A stretch of DNA of 64,000 bases from CBDDLJ01 sp965230635. Lineage in GTDB: Bacteria; Pseudomonadota; Gammaproteobacteria; UBA1113. The translations under genes and the position numbers were made by a program. The notes beneath the pieces were generated by a model, which saw nothing but the letters and a program-made list of their open reading frames with translations, had not been told where the DNA came from and did no database searches. The stretch's first letter is position 1. The number at the start of each line of letters is the position of its first letter. Shown here piece after piece: positions 1 through 7,955 of the stretch. The stretch spans positions 62,001-126,000 of the forward strand of contig CBDDLJ010000023.1 in assembly GCA_965230635.1 (NCBI GenBank), written 5' to 3'.

Positions 1-296
1 TAAACATAATGACGGGCACCTGACTTTTTTGGCGAACTTGCATCAGCACTTCTGTACCAGGCATATCGGGCAGCATGACATCCAGAATAACCAGATTCAT
101 ATTGTCCTGACAAAGCTGCGTCTAATCCGGCTATTCCGGCATGTACGAGACTGACGTCAAAAAACTCTTGTTCCAGATAATCTTTGAACAGCTCAGATAA
201 TTCGACATCGTCATCAATAATCAGAATGGAGCTGGCAGGATTGACCTTAGACAGCTCGACGTGTGTAGCGCTTGATAAAGAATTTGATAATGTCAT
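1..296 (-). pseudogene. CpxR/OmpR-type response regulator, receiver domain only, frameshifted and cut by the window edge
   Basis: Read on the minus strand from an ATG at 296, the frame gives a receiver domain with the acidic pocket ILIIDDD, then ELSELFKDYLEQEFF. A second frame continues as NLVILDVMLPDMPGTEVL, which holds the phosphoacceptor Asp (LDV) and runs off the window at position 1. The two halves are in different frames, with the break near position 100. The order and spacing match the OmpR/CpxR family, so this is one gene carrying a 1-base indel, either real or a sequencing error. The DNA-binding domain would lie outside the window. No partner histidine kinase is visible nearby. Confidence 0.6.
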
Positions 297-498
297 GTTT
301 AGATATTGAGTAGGCAGTGCAAGTCAAACAATAAGTGTAAGGCTTTTGAGATATCACAGCCACCGGCTCAAACCAGCTTTACCAATCTTTACATTTTCCT
401 AATTCGCAAAGCGGAAAGATGATGCCTCTGCCTCAATGCAAGGTATTGAATCCACCACCAAATTCAATCGTGAATCGGCGGTGGATAATTAGCAATGT

Positions 499-1369
499 TT
501 AAATCATGAGGTGAGGGATACACCTAATGAGGAGGTTTTCCTGATTCCCATATGCTGCCATTAACATGGATAGGTTTCTGGATACCTGTGATTCAGCTAT
601 AGAGTCTGCATTGATCCACTCACCAGGTTCATCTTCCTTGTTGGATTGATCAAAAGCCATCGCTTCCTCGCGAGAGATTTTGCCATTTCCATCCGCATCT
701 GCGGTGTCAAAGTCATCAATGAGTCGGCTGAACAAGTCGTTGCGCTCATCATCAAACTCTGCGCTTTCAAGCATGTCACTGAGTTCTGCCTGACTGAATC
801 CCTCCTCAGCGTTCATTTCGGCTCCAGGACGCTGCATGCCCGGTGGTGGACGGCACCTCGTCGCCAGCAAAGGCCATCGCTTCGTGATGAGTAATCTTTC
901 CATCGCCATTTGCATCAGCTTCGTCAAAGTTGCTGGCTAGCTGGCTGAATACCTCAGACATGGGGTCGTTGGCGTCACCGTTTGTAGCCATTTCAGACAA
1001 TTGTTCCTGAGTGAAGCCTTGGTCCTCCATCCCCCCAGGTGGTGGCGGAGGAGGGTTCCCGTTAGCACGCATTTTTACATCCATTTCCGCGAGCATGCCT
1101 TCAAAGGCGCTGACGAGTTCGGTTTGAGTCAGTTGGCCATCACTGTCACTATCCAAGGCTGAAAATAGTGCTTCAGCACTCATATCGCTATCCGAGCCTT
1201 CAATATTATTTACCGCGCTTTGCATATCGGCCTGAGAAATATAGCCTTGCTGATTGGTATCAAGCTCGAGCATTAAATCTTCTGCCATTTTCTCTGCGTT
1301 AGGCGCTTGTCGCTGCATCCCGTTGTATTGGGGAGCATGACCTATTCCACCCATGCTGTTTATATTCAT
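499..1369 (-). pseudogene. EF-hand calcium-binding protein, split by one frameshift
   Basis: Two minus-strand frames together make a protein of about 290 residues with four EF-hand loops: DTNQQGYISQAD, DSDSDGQLTQTE, DANGDGKITHHE and DADGNGKISREE. The first frame, from ATG 1369, breaks near 850 and the second carries on without loss of the repeat pattern (proline-rich PPPPPPGG and RPPPGMQRPG precede matching helices). The start at 1369 has an AGAGG ribosome site 9 bases upstream. The two halves look like an internal duplication. No signal peptide is evident, so a cytoplasmic or peripheral calcium sensor is likely. The frameshift could be real decay or a base-call error. Confidence 0.7.
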
Positions 1370-1669
1370 AATCTTTTTACCTCTTAGGTTTTGCAAGGAA
1401 TAAAAGCAGCTTGAACTGCACCCATGTTAGTGCAATTGATGAACCATAAGATATTGAATAAAAAGAAAAAATATGATAACAAACGTTAAGATACGTAAAG
1501 GTTTTGAATGCATAGAGGCTTGATGATGGCCGGTTTCTACGGGAGAAGTTGAAGTATATTGGCGTGATAAGAGTTTTGGACAGACATTGCCGCCAAACAG
1601 CGCAAGGCCTACCTTGTTAGTCTTTACCTAACTTTTGCGTTCTGTTGGACTGAAGTCCGACCTAATATA

Positions 1670-1695
1670 AGAAAGTGCCCCGGGAGGCACTTTCT
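1670..1695 (-). terminator. Rho-independent-type hairpin downstream of the katG remnant
   Basis: AGAAAGTGCC and GGCACTTTCT form perfect 10-bp arms around a 6-base loop. On the minus strand a TTATATT stretch follows, which fits termination of leftward transcription. A second weaker hairpin, with GTTGGAC/GTCCGAC arms, lies at about 1643-1660. Confidence 0.6.
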
Positions 1696-1725
1696 GCCGT
1701 TCATAATTTACGACGGTTTATGTTA

Positions 1726-1903
1726 CTAAACCAAATCAAAGCGATCGGCATTCATTACCTTCACCCATGCTGATACGAAATCCTGCACGAACTTCTCCTT
1801 CGCATCGTCCACACGCATACACTTCAGCAATCGCTCGGAGTTGCGAATTTGAACCAAAGACAAGGTCAACCCTCGTCGCAGTCCATTTCAGCTCACCAGT
1901 GCT
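1726..1903 (-). pseudogene. katG: C-terminal remnant of catalase-peroxidase (KatG)
   Basis: The minus strand encodes TGELKWTATRVDLVFGSNSQ then LRAIAEVYA, and after a 1-base shift DDAKEKFVQDFVSAWVKVMN and ADRFDLV followed by a stop. This is the classic last 60 or so residues of KatG. Nothing upstream matches the heme-binding or catalytic parts of the enzyme: the next minus-strand gene begins only about 50 bases away. It is therefore a gene fragment with its own frameshift. A terminator hairpin directly downstream probably belonged to the original katG. Confidence 0.75.
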
Positions 1904-1950
1904 TCTGTATATAAACAGTCTAAATAAAAGTTTGTTGGCGCTCTACGAGT

Positions 1951-2651
1951 TTATCGATAAGAGACTTCAATTAGGCGGCTTTGACCTGGAAGTAACTCTT
2001 CATCTAAGGAAAAATTACCAATAGCATAGCGGTGTAATGCCTTGACCGGATTTCTGAATCGACCAAACATTCGCTTTATTTGATGATAACGGCCTTCGGT
2101 CATACACAGGTCCGCAACATAAGGGCTGACAATTTTCAGGTCAACCGCCTGGGTGGTAATATTTTCATAAGAGAAGAACATTCCTTCTGCAAATGCTTGG
2201 ACATACTCCTCAGATAAGGGCTTTTCTACGGTCACTCTATAGCGCTTTGAAACCTTATTTTCCGGATCAGTAAGTTGTTTAGACCAACGACTATCGTTTG
2301 TTAGCAACAGCAAGCCTGAGGAATTTAAATCTAAGCGACCGGCTATATGGAGCTGTTCACGGAAGCTGTAATCCAACAAGTCTATAAACGGTTTTGATGC
2401 TCGGTGTCCTGAGTCCGCACTGACCACGCCAACAGGCTTATTGAGCATTACATAGTGAGGTTTTATTATCTTGTAATACTTCGCCATCGAGCACTATTTT
2501 TGAAAAGTGATTAACAGAGTGCGTACCGTCCTGAACCGAAACCCCATCTACTTGAACCCTTTTCTGTGCCAGTAAACGACGTACTTCATGTTTACTCAGA
2601 CTAGCTTGGGAACGTAAAAAAGCGATCTAATCGAGCGCGAGATAATGACAT
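1951..2651 (-). pseudogene. RsuA/RluB/E/F-family 16S/23S rRNA pseudouridine synthase, two frameshifts near the N terminus
   Basis: The longest open part (ATG 2487) carries the catalytic motif GRLDLNSSGLLLLTND with its Asp, preceded by YVMLNKPVGVVSA and followed by EGRYHQIKRMF, all typical of RsuA-type synthases. The missing S4 RNA-binding domain lies upstream in another frame: MSLSRARLDRFL from ATG 2651, then SLSKHEVRRLLAQKRVQVDG. One extra T in a TTTTTT run and one extra base near 2470 would restore a single protein of about 230 residues. Both lesions are homopolymer or 1-base indels, so sequencing error cannot be excluded. The ORF ends normally. Confidence 0.75.
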
Positions 2652-2805
2652 TAGAGCTCTACATATTTCATAAATATATGCCGAACAAAATACCAGAGCC
2701 CGTCATTGTTGTCATGCTAGATTGATCGCTATCAATCCCTATTTGCCGCGAGAGTGATATCCTACCGGCACCACATTCAAAAACTACTAAGCGAATATCG
2801 TTTTT

Positions 2806-3240
2806 ATGTCAGCTACTACCAACTTCTCTCAAATGCTCATTGATATCAGCGGCGACCTACTTGAATCTGTGCCTAACAGTCGAGAAATGCAATCTCGTGT
2901 TGATATGGTTGTGATGGGCTGGAACATGTCTCTTCTCTCAAAAGCAGAACGACAACTTAAGATGAAGCGCTTTCTACGCAAGTTGAAAGGTACCGCCCCC
3001 AGCAAAGAAGCATTAAAAGGACTGGAACAGGAGATAAAAAAAGTCGTCAAGCACAAGCTTAATCTCTATCCGGATAATGATACTGAATTGCTAAGAGCCG
3101 AAGTGCTTGAGCACTCTCAAGGAAATCACGAACTCAAAGTCTATTTTAAAGACAAGGAAGAAATGGCAAAACAGCAACTGACACAGCACACTGTATTCAA
3201 ACTGAACCAAAACATGGCTAGAGCCCAATCCGACAACTAA
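2806..3240 (+). CDS. Conserved-looking hypothetical protein, 144 aa
   Basis: An intact, mostly helical and basic protein with a leucine/lysine-rich centre (KAERQLKMKRFLRKLKG) and no signal peptide or membrane segment. It lies 18 bases upstream of a PqqD-like gene on the same strand, so the two are probably co-transcribed. I do not recognise the family. Base composition and codon use match the other left-hand genes. It is the first unbroken gene of the left segment. Confidence 0.6.
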   Translation: MSATTNFSQMLIDISGDLLESVPNSREMQSRVDMVVMGWNMSLLSKAERQLKMKRFLRKLKGTAPSKEALKGLEQEIKKVVKHKLNLYPDNDTELLRAEVLEHSQGNHELKVYFKDKEEMAKQQLTQHTVFKLNQNMARAQSDN

Positions 3241-3258
3241 GGAATCGATAAAGCTAAC

Positions 3259-3633
3259 ATGGATCACTCACTCTATTTTTATCGCGCAGCAGTCTATACA
3301 GAACTTGACGGAGACGTCGCGCTCACAGATATCAACAACCCACAACTAAGATCCCCTCTGGAACCTTGGTTTGGTGTCGTCATTCAACTAGCTGATGGTC
3401 AGCACACCTTGGGGGAGCTCCTACAGTGTATTGCCCAGCGATATCAAGGAAGCCCACCTGCTAATCTTGAAGCAACCCTTGCCTCGGTAGTCGAGCGATT
3501 AGTAGAGGGAAAGCTACTGGTACTCACTGAAGCTGTGGTCGAACTGCCTTATTACCTATCTCAGCCACTTGAGTATCTCGACTTGGAGAAGGCTCGTAAG
3601 TTAATGGCAGAGGATGGGATAACTTATCATTAA
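3259..3633 (+). CDS. PqqD-like winged-helix small protein, 124 aa
   Basis: The layout resembles PqqD/RiPP recognition-element proteins: an N-terminal strand region, then FGVVIQLADGQHTLGELLQ, LEATLASVVERLVEGKLLV and a short C-terminal helix. In that family the winged helix binds a precursor peptide. No precursor, radical SAM or YcaO partner is visible in the window, so the assignment rests on pattern only. It follows the 144-aa hypothetical gene by 18 bases and is followed by an unrelated PEP-CTERM gene with its own leader region. Confidence 0.4.
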   Translation: MDHSLYFYRAAVYTELDGDVALTDINNPQLRSPLEPWFGVVIQLADGQHTLGELLQCIAQRYQGSPPANLEATLASVVERLVEGKLLVLTEAVVELPYYLSQPLEYLDLEKARKLMAEDGITYH

Positions 3634-3777
3634 TCAAACAAACGCATAAGCAGAGCAAACAGTTTTCAAATGTTTGCAATTCAAAAAGACGGTACATGCT
3701 AAAATTCTATAACTAATGTTCAGTTGTTTAGTGAATCAGCCTCCTGGTTCACTTAGTGCTAAGTTTACGGAGAGTTT

Positions 3778-4401
3778 ATGCGTCATTTTTTTAAGAAGGT
3801 TGCTTGTGCAGCGATACTTACCAGTACAGCATTATCTGCTAGTGCAGCAGTAATCACTTCTGGAGACCTATCTTATGATGACCAAACGCGGCTTATCACG
3901 GGTGGCGGAAATACTTATCTCTCTTGGGACATAGGGGCTTCGTGGAACTATGCAACGACACTGGCGATGACTTCTGACGGTGGCCTTTATTCAGACTTTC
4001 ACATAGCCTCGCAAACAGAGGCTTATGATTTTTTCAATTTGGCAAGCACTGGCAGTGATGCAATTGACTATTCTGGCTATCAAGCACATCACCGTACCAC
4101 ATCAAATTTTTCTCAACACCGCTTTGGTAATAACTACAATAATTATTACTCTTACGCTCTATTTCTTTCTGACGAAAACTCAGAAGCAGGATTTATACGC
4201 AGTTCGTCGTTTCTGAAAATATCTGATCAGTGGACCTCGATCGCAACAACAGACATATTCTCCGGTAGCACGTACAACAGCATGTCATGGCTCTTGGTGA
4301 AAGACTTCGACACGGCTGCCGTAACTGAGCCATCCACACTGGCGCTTTTAGGGCTTGGTATACTTGGGCTTGCTGGCACGCGAAGAAAAGCTAAGGCCTA
4401 G
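3778..4401 (+). CDS. PEP-CTERM sorting-signal protein, 207 aa
   Basis: The N terminus is a Sec signal peptide (KKVACAAILTSTALSASAA). The C terminus is a PEP-CTERM-type signal: TEPSTLALLGLGILGLAGT followed by a basic tail RRKAKA. The middle is Ser/Tyr/Asn-rich and of low complexity. PEP-CTERM proteins are exported, cleaved by an exosortase and usually belong to extracellular matrix production. Here the first residue of the motif is T rather than the usual V/P. No exosortase gene is in the window. The gene meets the next one tail to tail with no gap. Confidence 0.8.
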   Translation: MRHFFKKVACAAILTSTALSASAAVITSGDLSYDDQTRLITGGGNTYLSWDIGASWNYATTLAMTSDGGLYSDFHIASQTEAYDFFNLASTGSDAIDYSGYQAHHRTTSNFSQHRFGNNYNNYYSYALFLSDENSEAGFIRSSSFLKISDQWTSIATTDIFSGSTYNSMSWLLVKDFDTAAVTEPSTLALLGLGILGLAGTRRKAKA

Positions 4402-5106
4402 TTAGGGATTCGAATGCAAGTATTCTTTGGCAACTGAATCGAGCTTGTTTATGAGCTGCTCAGCCTCTGGCGCTTTCTTGGAAACAACAAAATAGACCGG
4501 ATATTCAAATATTGTGGTCTTATACAGCTTCGGACTTTCGTACTGGAGCACTTCAGCCTCGTAAGCCATCAGACCGTCAACTCTATTAAGTTTCAGCATA
4601 TCCATGCCCTGCTTAATCGACTTGTACCCATCCAAATGGATGTTAGATGAGCTCGCCTCAAGCTTTTGCCTAAGCCCCATGTAATTGTAAAACTTATTCA
4701 AGGCCAAACGTTTGCCCTTAAAGTCTGCGAGTTGCTTGAAGGAAGTATCAAAACTAAAAATCGTTACCTTAACATTTCGCAGCAAGGTTTTTCCTATATG
4801 CACGTAGCTTACCATATCTGCGATTTTATCATTGCCCAAACCAATCTGAATTTCGCCATTTTCCAGGTTTCGGGAGTAGCGAGGTATTGGCAGTTCGACG
4901 GCTACATATTCATTTTCCAAGCTATCTAAGCAGTGCTTAACTAGCGAAGCCAAATCACCGTCCATCGTTTGGTTTTTTGGGTTTGTATACGCTAGGGGCG
5001 GTATGCTCGCATAAGCAAAGGTTAAACGTGATTCAGCTATGGCGGTGCTTGCAAAACATAATAATGACAAGACTAGCAGAAATATTTGAGGCCCCACTTT
5101 ATACAA
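4402..5106 (-). CDS. Periplasmic solute-binding protein of the amino-acid ABC type (SBP_bac_3), 234 aa
   Basis: After a hydrophobic export signal (IFLLVLSLLCFASTAIA) the protein reads LTFAYASIPPLAYTNPKN, then typical SBP_bac_3 elements such as GLGNDKIADMVSY, DFKGKRLALNKFYNY and NRVDGLMAYEAEVLQ. No ABC permease or ATPase is adjacent, so it may serve as a sensory binding protein for the neighbouring c-di-GMP enzyme. The open frame extends to 5190, but that would overlap the upstream gene by 83 bases. A TTG at 5106 with GAGG about 10 bases upstream, just before the neighbour's stop, is the better start; GTG 5097 is an alternative. Confidence 0.65.
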   Translation of the reverse strand: MYKVGPQIFLLVLSLLCFASTAIAESRLTFAYASIPPLAYTNPKNQTMDGDLASLVKHCLDSLENEYVAVELPIPRYSRNLENGEIQIGLGNDKIADMVSYVHIGKTLLRNVKVTIFSFDTSFKQLADFKGKRLALNKFYNYMGLRQKLEASSSNIHLDGYKSIKQGMDMLKLNRVDGLMAYEAEVLQYESPKLYKTTIFEYPVYFVVSKKAPEAEQLINKLDSVAKEYLHSNP

Positions 5107-5107
5107 T

Positions 5108-7705
5108 TTAGTTCTGCCTCGCCTGTAGCCACTCTGATATGTCTTCCAAGCTTTTCGGTTTACAGAGCCAATAGCCTTGTAATTTATCACACTTTAAAGA
5201 CTTCAAAACATTCACTGTTTCCTCATCTTCAACCCCTTCTGCTACCACAGGGCAACCTAGACCGTGAGCCATATCAATCGATGCCTTGACGATTAATCGG
5301 GAGCTTTCACTCTGGGCAATATCTTTGATTAAAGAGCGGTCAAACTTGATTTCTGATGCGGGAAGCTGCTTCAGGTAAGACAATGAAGAGTAGCCTGTAC
5401 CAAAGTCATCAATGGATAGCTTTAAGCCTAGGGAGGCTAAACGGTTTAAGGCATTCAAGCCCGCTTCAGGCTCATCCATTGCCGCTGTCTCGGTTAACTC
5501 TAGAAAGATTTTAGAAGGATCAACTTCATTGGTCTTCAGGACTTTTTCAATCTGAACGATTAACTGTTCACTTAATAAATCTTTTGCAGAGATATTGATT
5601 GAAACATTTCCCTCGTAGCCTTTGCTCCGTAAGAACACCAAGTCCTTGACAGCACGTTCAATCGCCCAAGACGTGAGCTTGCGAATAACGCCCGTTTTTT
5701 CAGCAATTGGGATAAACTCCGCTGGCGAGACCATTCCTCGCTTTGGGTGCTGCCAACGCACCAAGGCTTCCATCCCAACCACCTGGTCAGTATTTAAATC
5801 CAATTTTGGCTGATAGTGTAGGAACGGTTTCTGGGTATCTAGCGCATTCTTTAAGTCTGACATAAGGGTTAAACGGCTTGCGCTATAAATATCCAAAGAG
5901 ATGTCGTAAAAGCCTATTTGATCAGGTTGGTGTGAGCTTTCCATTGCGACAATTGCGTTTCTAATCAATTTAGCTGCGTTGTTACCATGATCTGGATACA
6001 GTGCACAACCTACCCTAGGTTCTAGGTCTATAGAGAGGGAATCCATCTCTACGGGAAGTGAAAGCTCCTTAATAAAATTATGGTATAGGCTCATGTTTTC
6101 TCGCGTCACATTACTGTCGACCAAGATCCCAAAGGTATCGCCGGTTAACTGAAACGTTGCATCACTTCCTCCTTGAGAGTTAGGGGAAGAAATCACACCC
6201 GGTAATTTTGCCACCTCTGCATTCACTCGTTCAGCAACAGCGCCCAAAACAGATTCAACGCTTGAAATCCCGAGCGTCCGAGTGATATCCCTAATACTGC
6301 TGATCTTTGCGGTACACACCGCAAATGCTTGGGTTTTGTTGTCCGCGATCATGTCATTAACAAGCAGCTCAAAGCGTGTCCCATTTGCCATCGATGTCAC
6401 TGAATCGCGCATCATGGCTTCGGATAACTGATTTTGTGCTTCGATTCGTTGCTTATCTATTTGAATACTGACCGCTTGAGCGCGCACCTTTTCTTCCCTT
6501 TCTCTATACAAGCGCTCTGCTAGGGCCAAGGTTAGAATAAATGCTTCTAGGCCAGAACCTATCTGCATGGCATACTCTGTGAGAAAATTATTTGGTAATA
6601 AACCAGAGGTCCGACCTGCGGTGGCAAAACACCCCAGGGTCAAGGGTATCCAAGCGACTGTGAAGAACACACCGGCCCTTCGCTTAGCATGCCAAGTTAC
6701 AGGCCCCGCCAAGAAAAGCACAAGGAAAAAAGCCAGGGCAGATACAGCAGAAATCTTCACCGCAATGTTGTAGTCGAGTAGCAGTGATGCAGTAATATTG
6801 AAATACTCGAAGTAGATCATAAACCGTAAGGCAAGATCCATTTTTGGACTGTGCTCGTAGGTTCTCAAAAAACCACGGGCAAACAATAATGAAAATAAGG
6901 CCAAGAACGGCATTGAAGAAAGAAACATCTGCGTATTAATGGCAGGCAAGTCAGCGAACATTAATTGATGAGCGTATCCTCTTGATGTTAAGAAAAACAT
7001 CAAATAACCCACTGTCGATAGCGCATAAAACAGGTATAGTTTTTCGCGCAAAGTAAACGAGATTGCCAAATTAATCAGCACAATGACGCCCAGGGCGCCA
7101 TAGTAAAAGAAGTGAAATTTCTGCTCACTCGCGGCATGCTCATAAAATCGGTCTTGCTGCCAGATTCTGAGAGGTAAAATGATTGACCCGTCGGACTGTA
7201 CTCTGGCATATATATCTATCGCTTCCCCTTCTTGCAATTGTACCGCCAGCACAATAGCAGGGTCCTCTGCATCACGTGGGTAAAAGGGTTTGCTATCTCC
7301 CAACTCTAATTTGCGAGTTTCACCTCGTCTATCTACGGAAAAAAAGGTGACATCATCCAAGAGCGGGTAAGCCAGCTCTACAGCAAAGTTTTTCGTTCCT
7401 TCTAGCGCATTGAGCACATTTAAACGCACCCAAAACTGTGATTGCGTAAAACCAAGTGAAGCACTTCCACTCTCAACTGTGGTCCATTGTTCATTTGAGA
7501 ATTCTCGAACTTCCTTTAGGGATAATGATCGTTCAGCATCTTCCAAATACTGAAATTCGGCATTGATCATCATCAGAGACGAATCTTGAAAACGATTAAC
7601 TGGCAAGCTATTACCAAGAGAAAAAGAAGAAGAAAGCAGCAAAATGATGCCAAGAAAAGTGCTAGTGAATAAGGTTCTAGAATACCTGAATCGAGATCTT
7701 GTCAT
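5108..7705 (-). CDS. 7TMR-DISM membrane sensor with degenerate GGDEF and intact EAL domain (c-di-GMP phosphodiesterase)
   Basis: Domains in order are: a signal segment (1-35), a periplasmic 7TMR-DISMED2 sensory domain (about 40-180), seven membrane helices (about 200-395), a GGDEF-like domain (about 430-590) and an EAL domain (about 615-860). The GGDEF signature is replaced by TGDTF, so cyclase activity is unlikely. The EAL part has EALVRW, NISAKDL, ELTET, DDFGTGYSSL and EGVE, with all expected metal and catalytic positions present. The protein should therefore hydrolyse c-di-GMP in response to a periplasmic ligand. The frame opens with TTG at 7726; ATG 7705 is preferred. It abuts the solute-binding gene downstream. 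Confidence 0.88.
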   Translation of the reverse strand: MTRSRFRYSRTLFTSTFLGIILLLSSSFSLGNSLPVNRFQDSSLMMINAEFQYLEDAERSLSLKEVREFSNEQWTTVESGSASLGFTQSQFWVRLNVLNALEGTKNFAVELAYPLLDDVTFFSVDRRGETRKLELGDSKPFYPRDAEDPAIVLAVQLQEGEAIDIYARVQSDGSIILPLRIWQQDRFYEHAASEQKFHFFYYGALGVIVLINLAISFTLREKLYLFYALSTVGYLMFFLTSRGYAHQLMFADLPAINTQMFLSSMPFLALFSLLFARGFLRTYEHSPKMDLALRFMIYFEYFNITASLLLDYNIAVKISAVSALAFFLVLFLAGPVTWHAKRRAGVFFTVAWIPLTLGCFATAGRTSGLLPNNFLTEYAMQIGSGLEAFILTLALAERLYREREEKVRAQAVSIQIDKQRIEAQNQLSEAMMRDSVTSMANGTRFELLVNDMIADNKTQAFAVCTAKISSIRDITRTLGISSVESVLGAVAERVNAEVAKLPGVISSPNSQGGSDATFQLTGDTFGILVDSNVTRENMSLYHNFIKELSLPVEMDSLSIDLEPRVGCALYPDHGNNAAKLIRNAIVAMESSHQPDQIGFYDISLDIYSASRLTLMSDLKNALDTQKPFLHYQPKLDLNTDQVVGMEALVRWQHPKRGMVSPAEFIPIAEKTGVIRKLTSWAIERAVKDLVFLRSKGYEGNVSINISAKDLLSEQLIVQIEKVLKTNEVDPSKIFLELTETAAMDEPEAGLNALNRLASLGLKLSIDDFGTGYSSLSYLKQLPASEIKFDRSLIKDIAQSESSRLIVKASIDMAHGLGCPVVAEGVEDEETVNVLKSLKCDKLQGYWLCKPKSLEDISEWLQARQN

Positions 7706-7955
7706 GTATTTAACATAGCCTTTCAAAAATCAGTAGACTGAAACCGTGTAGACAGCACTCTATATCTAGTCAGATCAATACAAAAGATAGAAGCCTAACA
7801 TTTATATATAGACGAAAGTTTCCTTATTCGCTATTTAAAACGGCTCCAATCACAATTAATTTCTATAAGAAAGCATAAGCGGAACGATTAGAGGAAAGAC
7901 TTCCTTTTAAAGGAGTATATCGCTCTGGATCAATCAGGTTAGTCAATTCTTACTG
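7706..7955. other. Junction zone between GC-richer left segment and AT-rich right segment
   Basis: No complete gene is visible here. On the minus strand a frame different from the NRPS gene reads ELTNLIDPERYTPLKG and then SLSSNRSAYAFL before a stop at about 7863. It looks like the tail of a gene whose body is missing. The NRPS frame ends at 7939 inside what should be its epimerization domain. The two interrupted tails facing the same short stretch place a sequence joint at about 7,940-7,960. No insertion-sequence end or direct repeat was seen at the joint. Confidence 0.55.

Noticed and set aside
445..485. ATCCACC/GGTGGAT hairpin downstream of the EF-hand gene
   Set aside because: Arms are short, the loop is long and no T-run follows, so a terminator call is not supported.
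1767..2024. Plus-strand 85-aa open frame
   Set aside because: It is the shadow of the katG remnant and the end of the pseudouridine synthase on the other strand.
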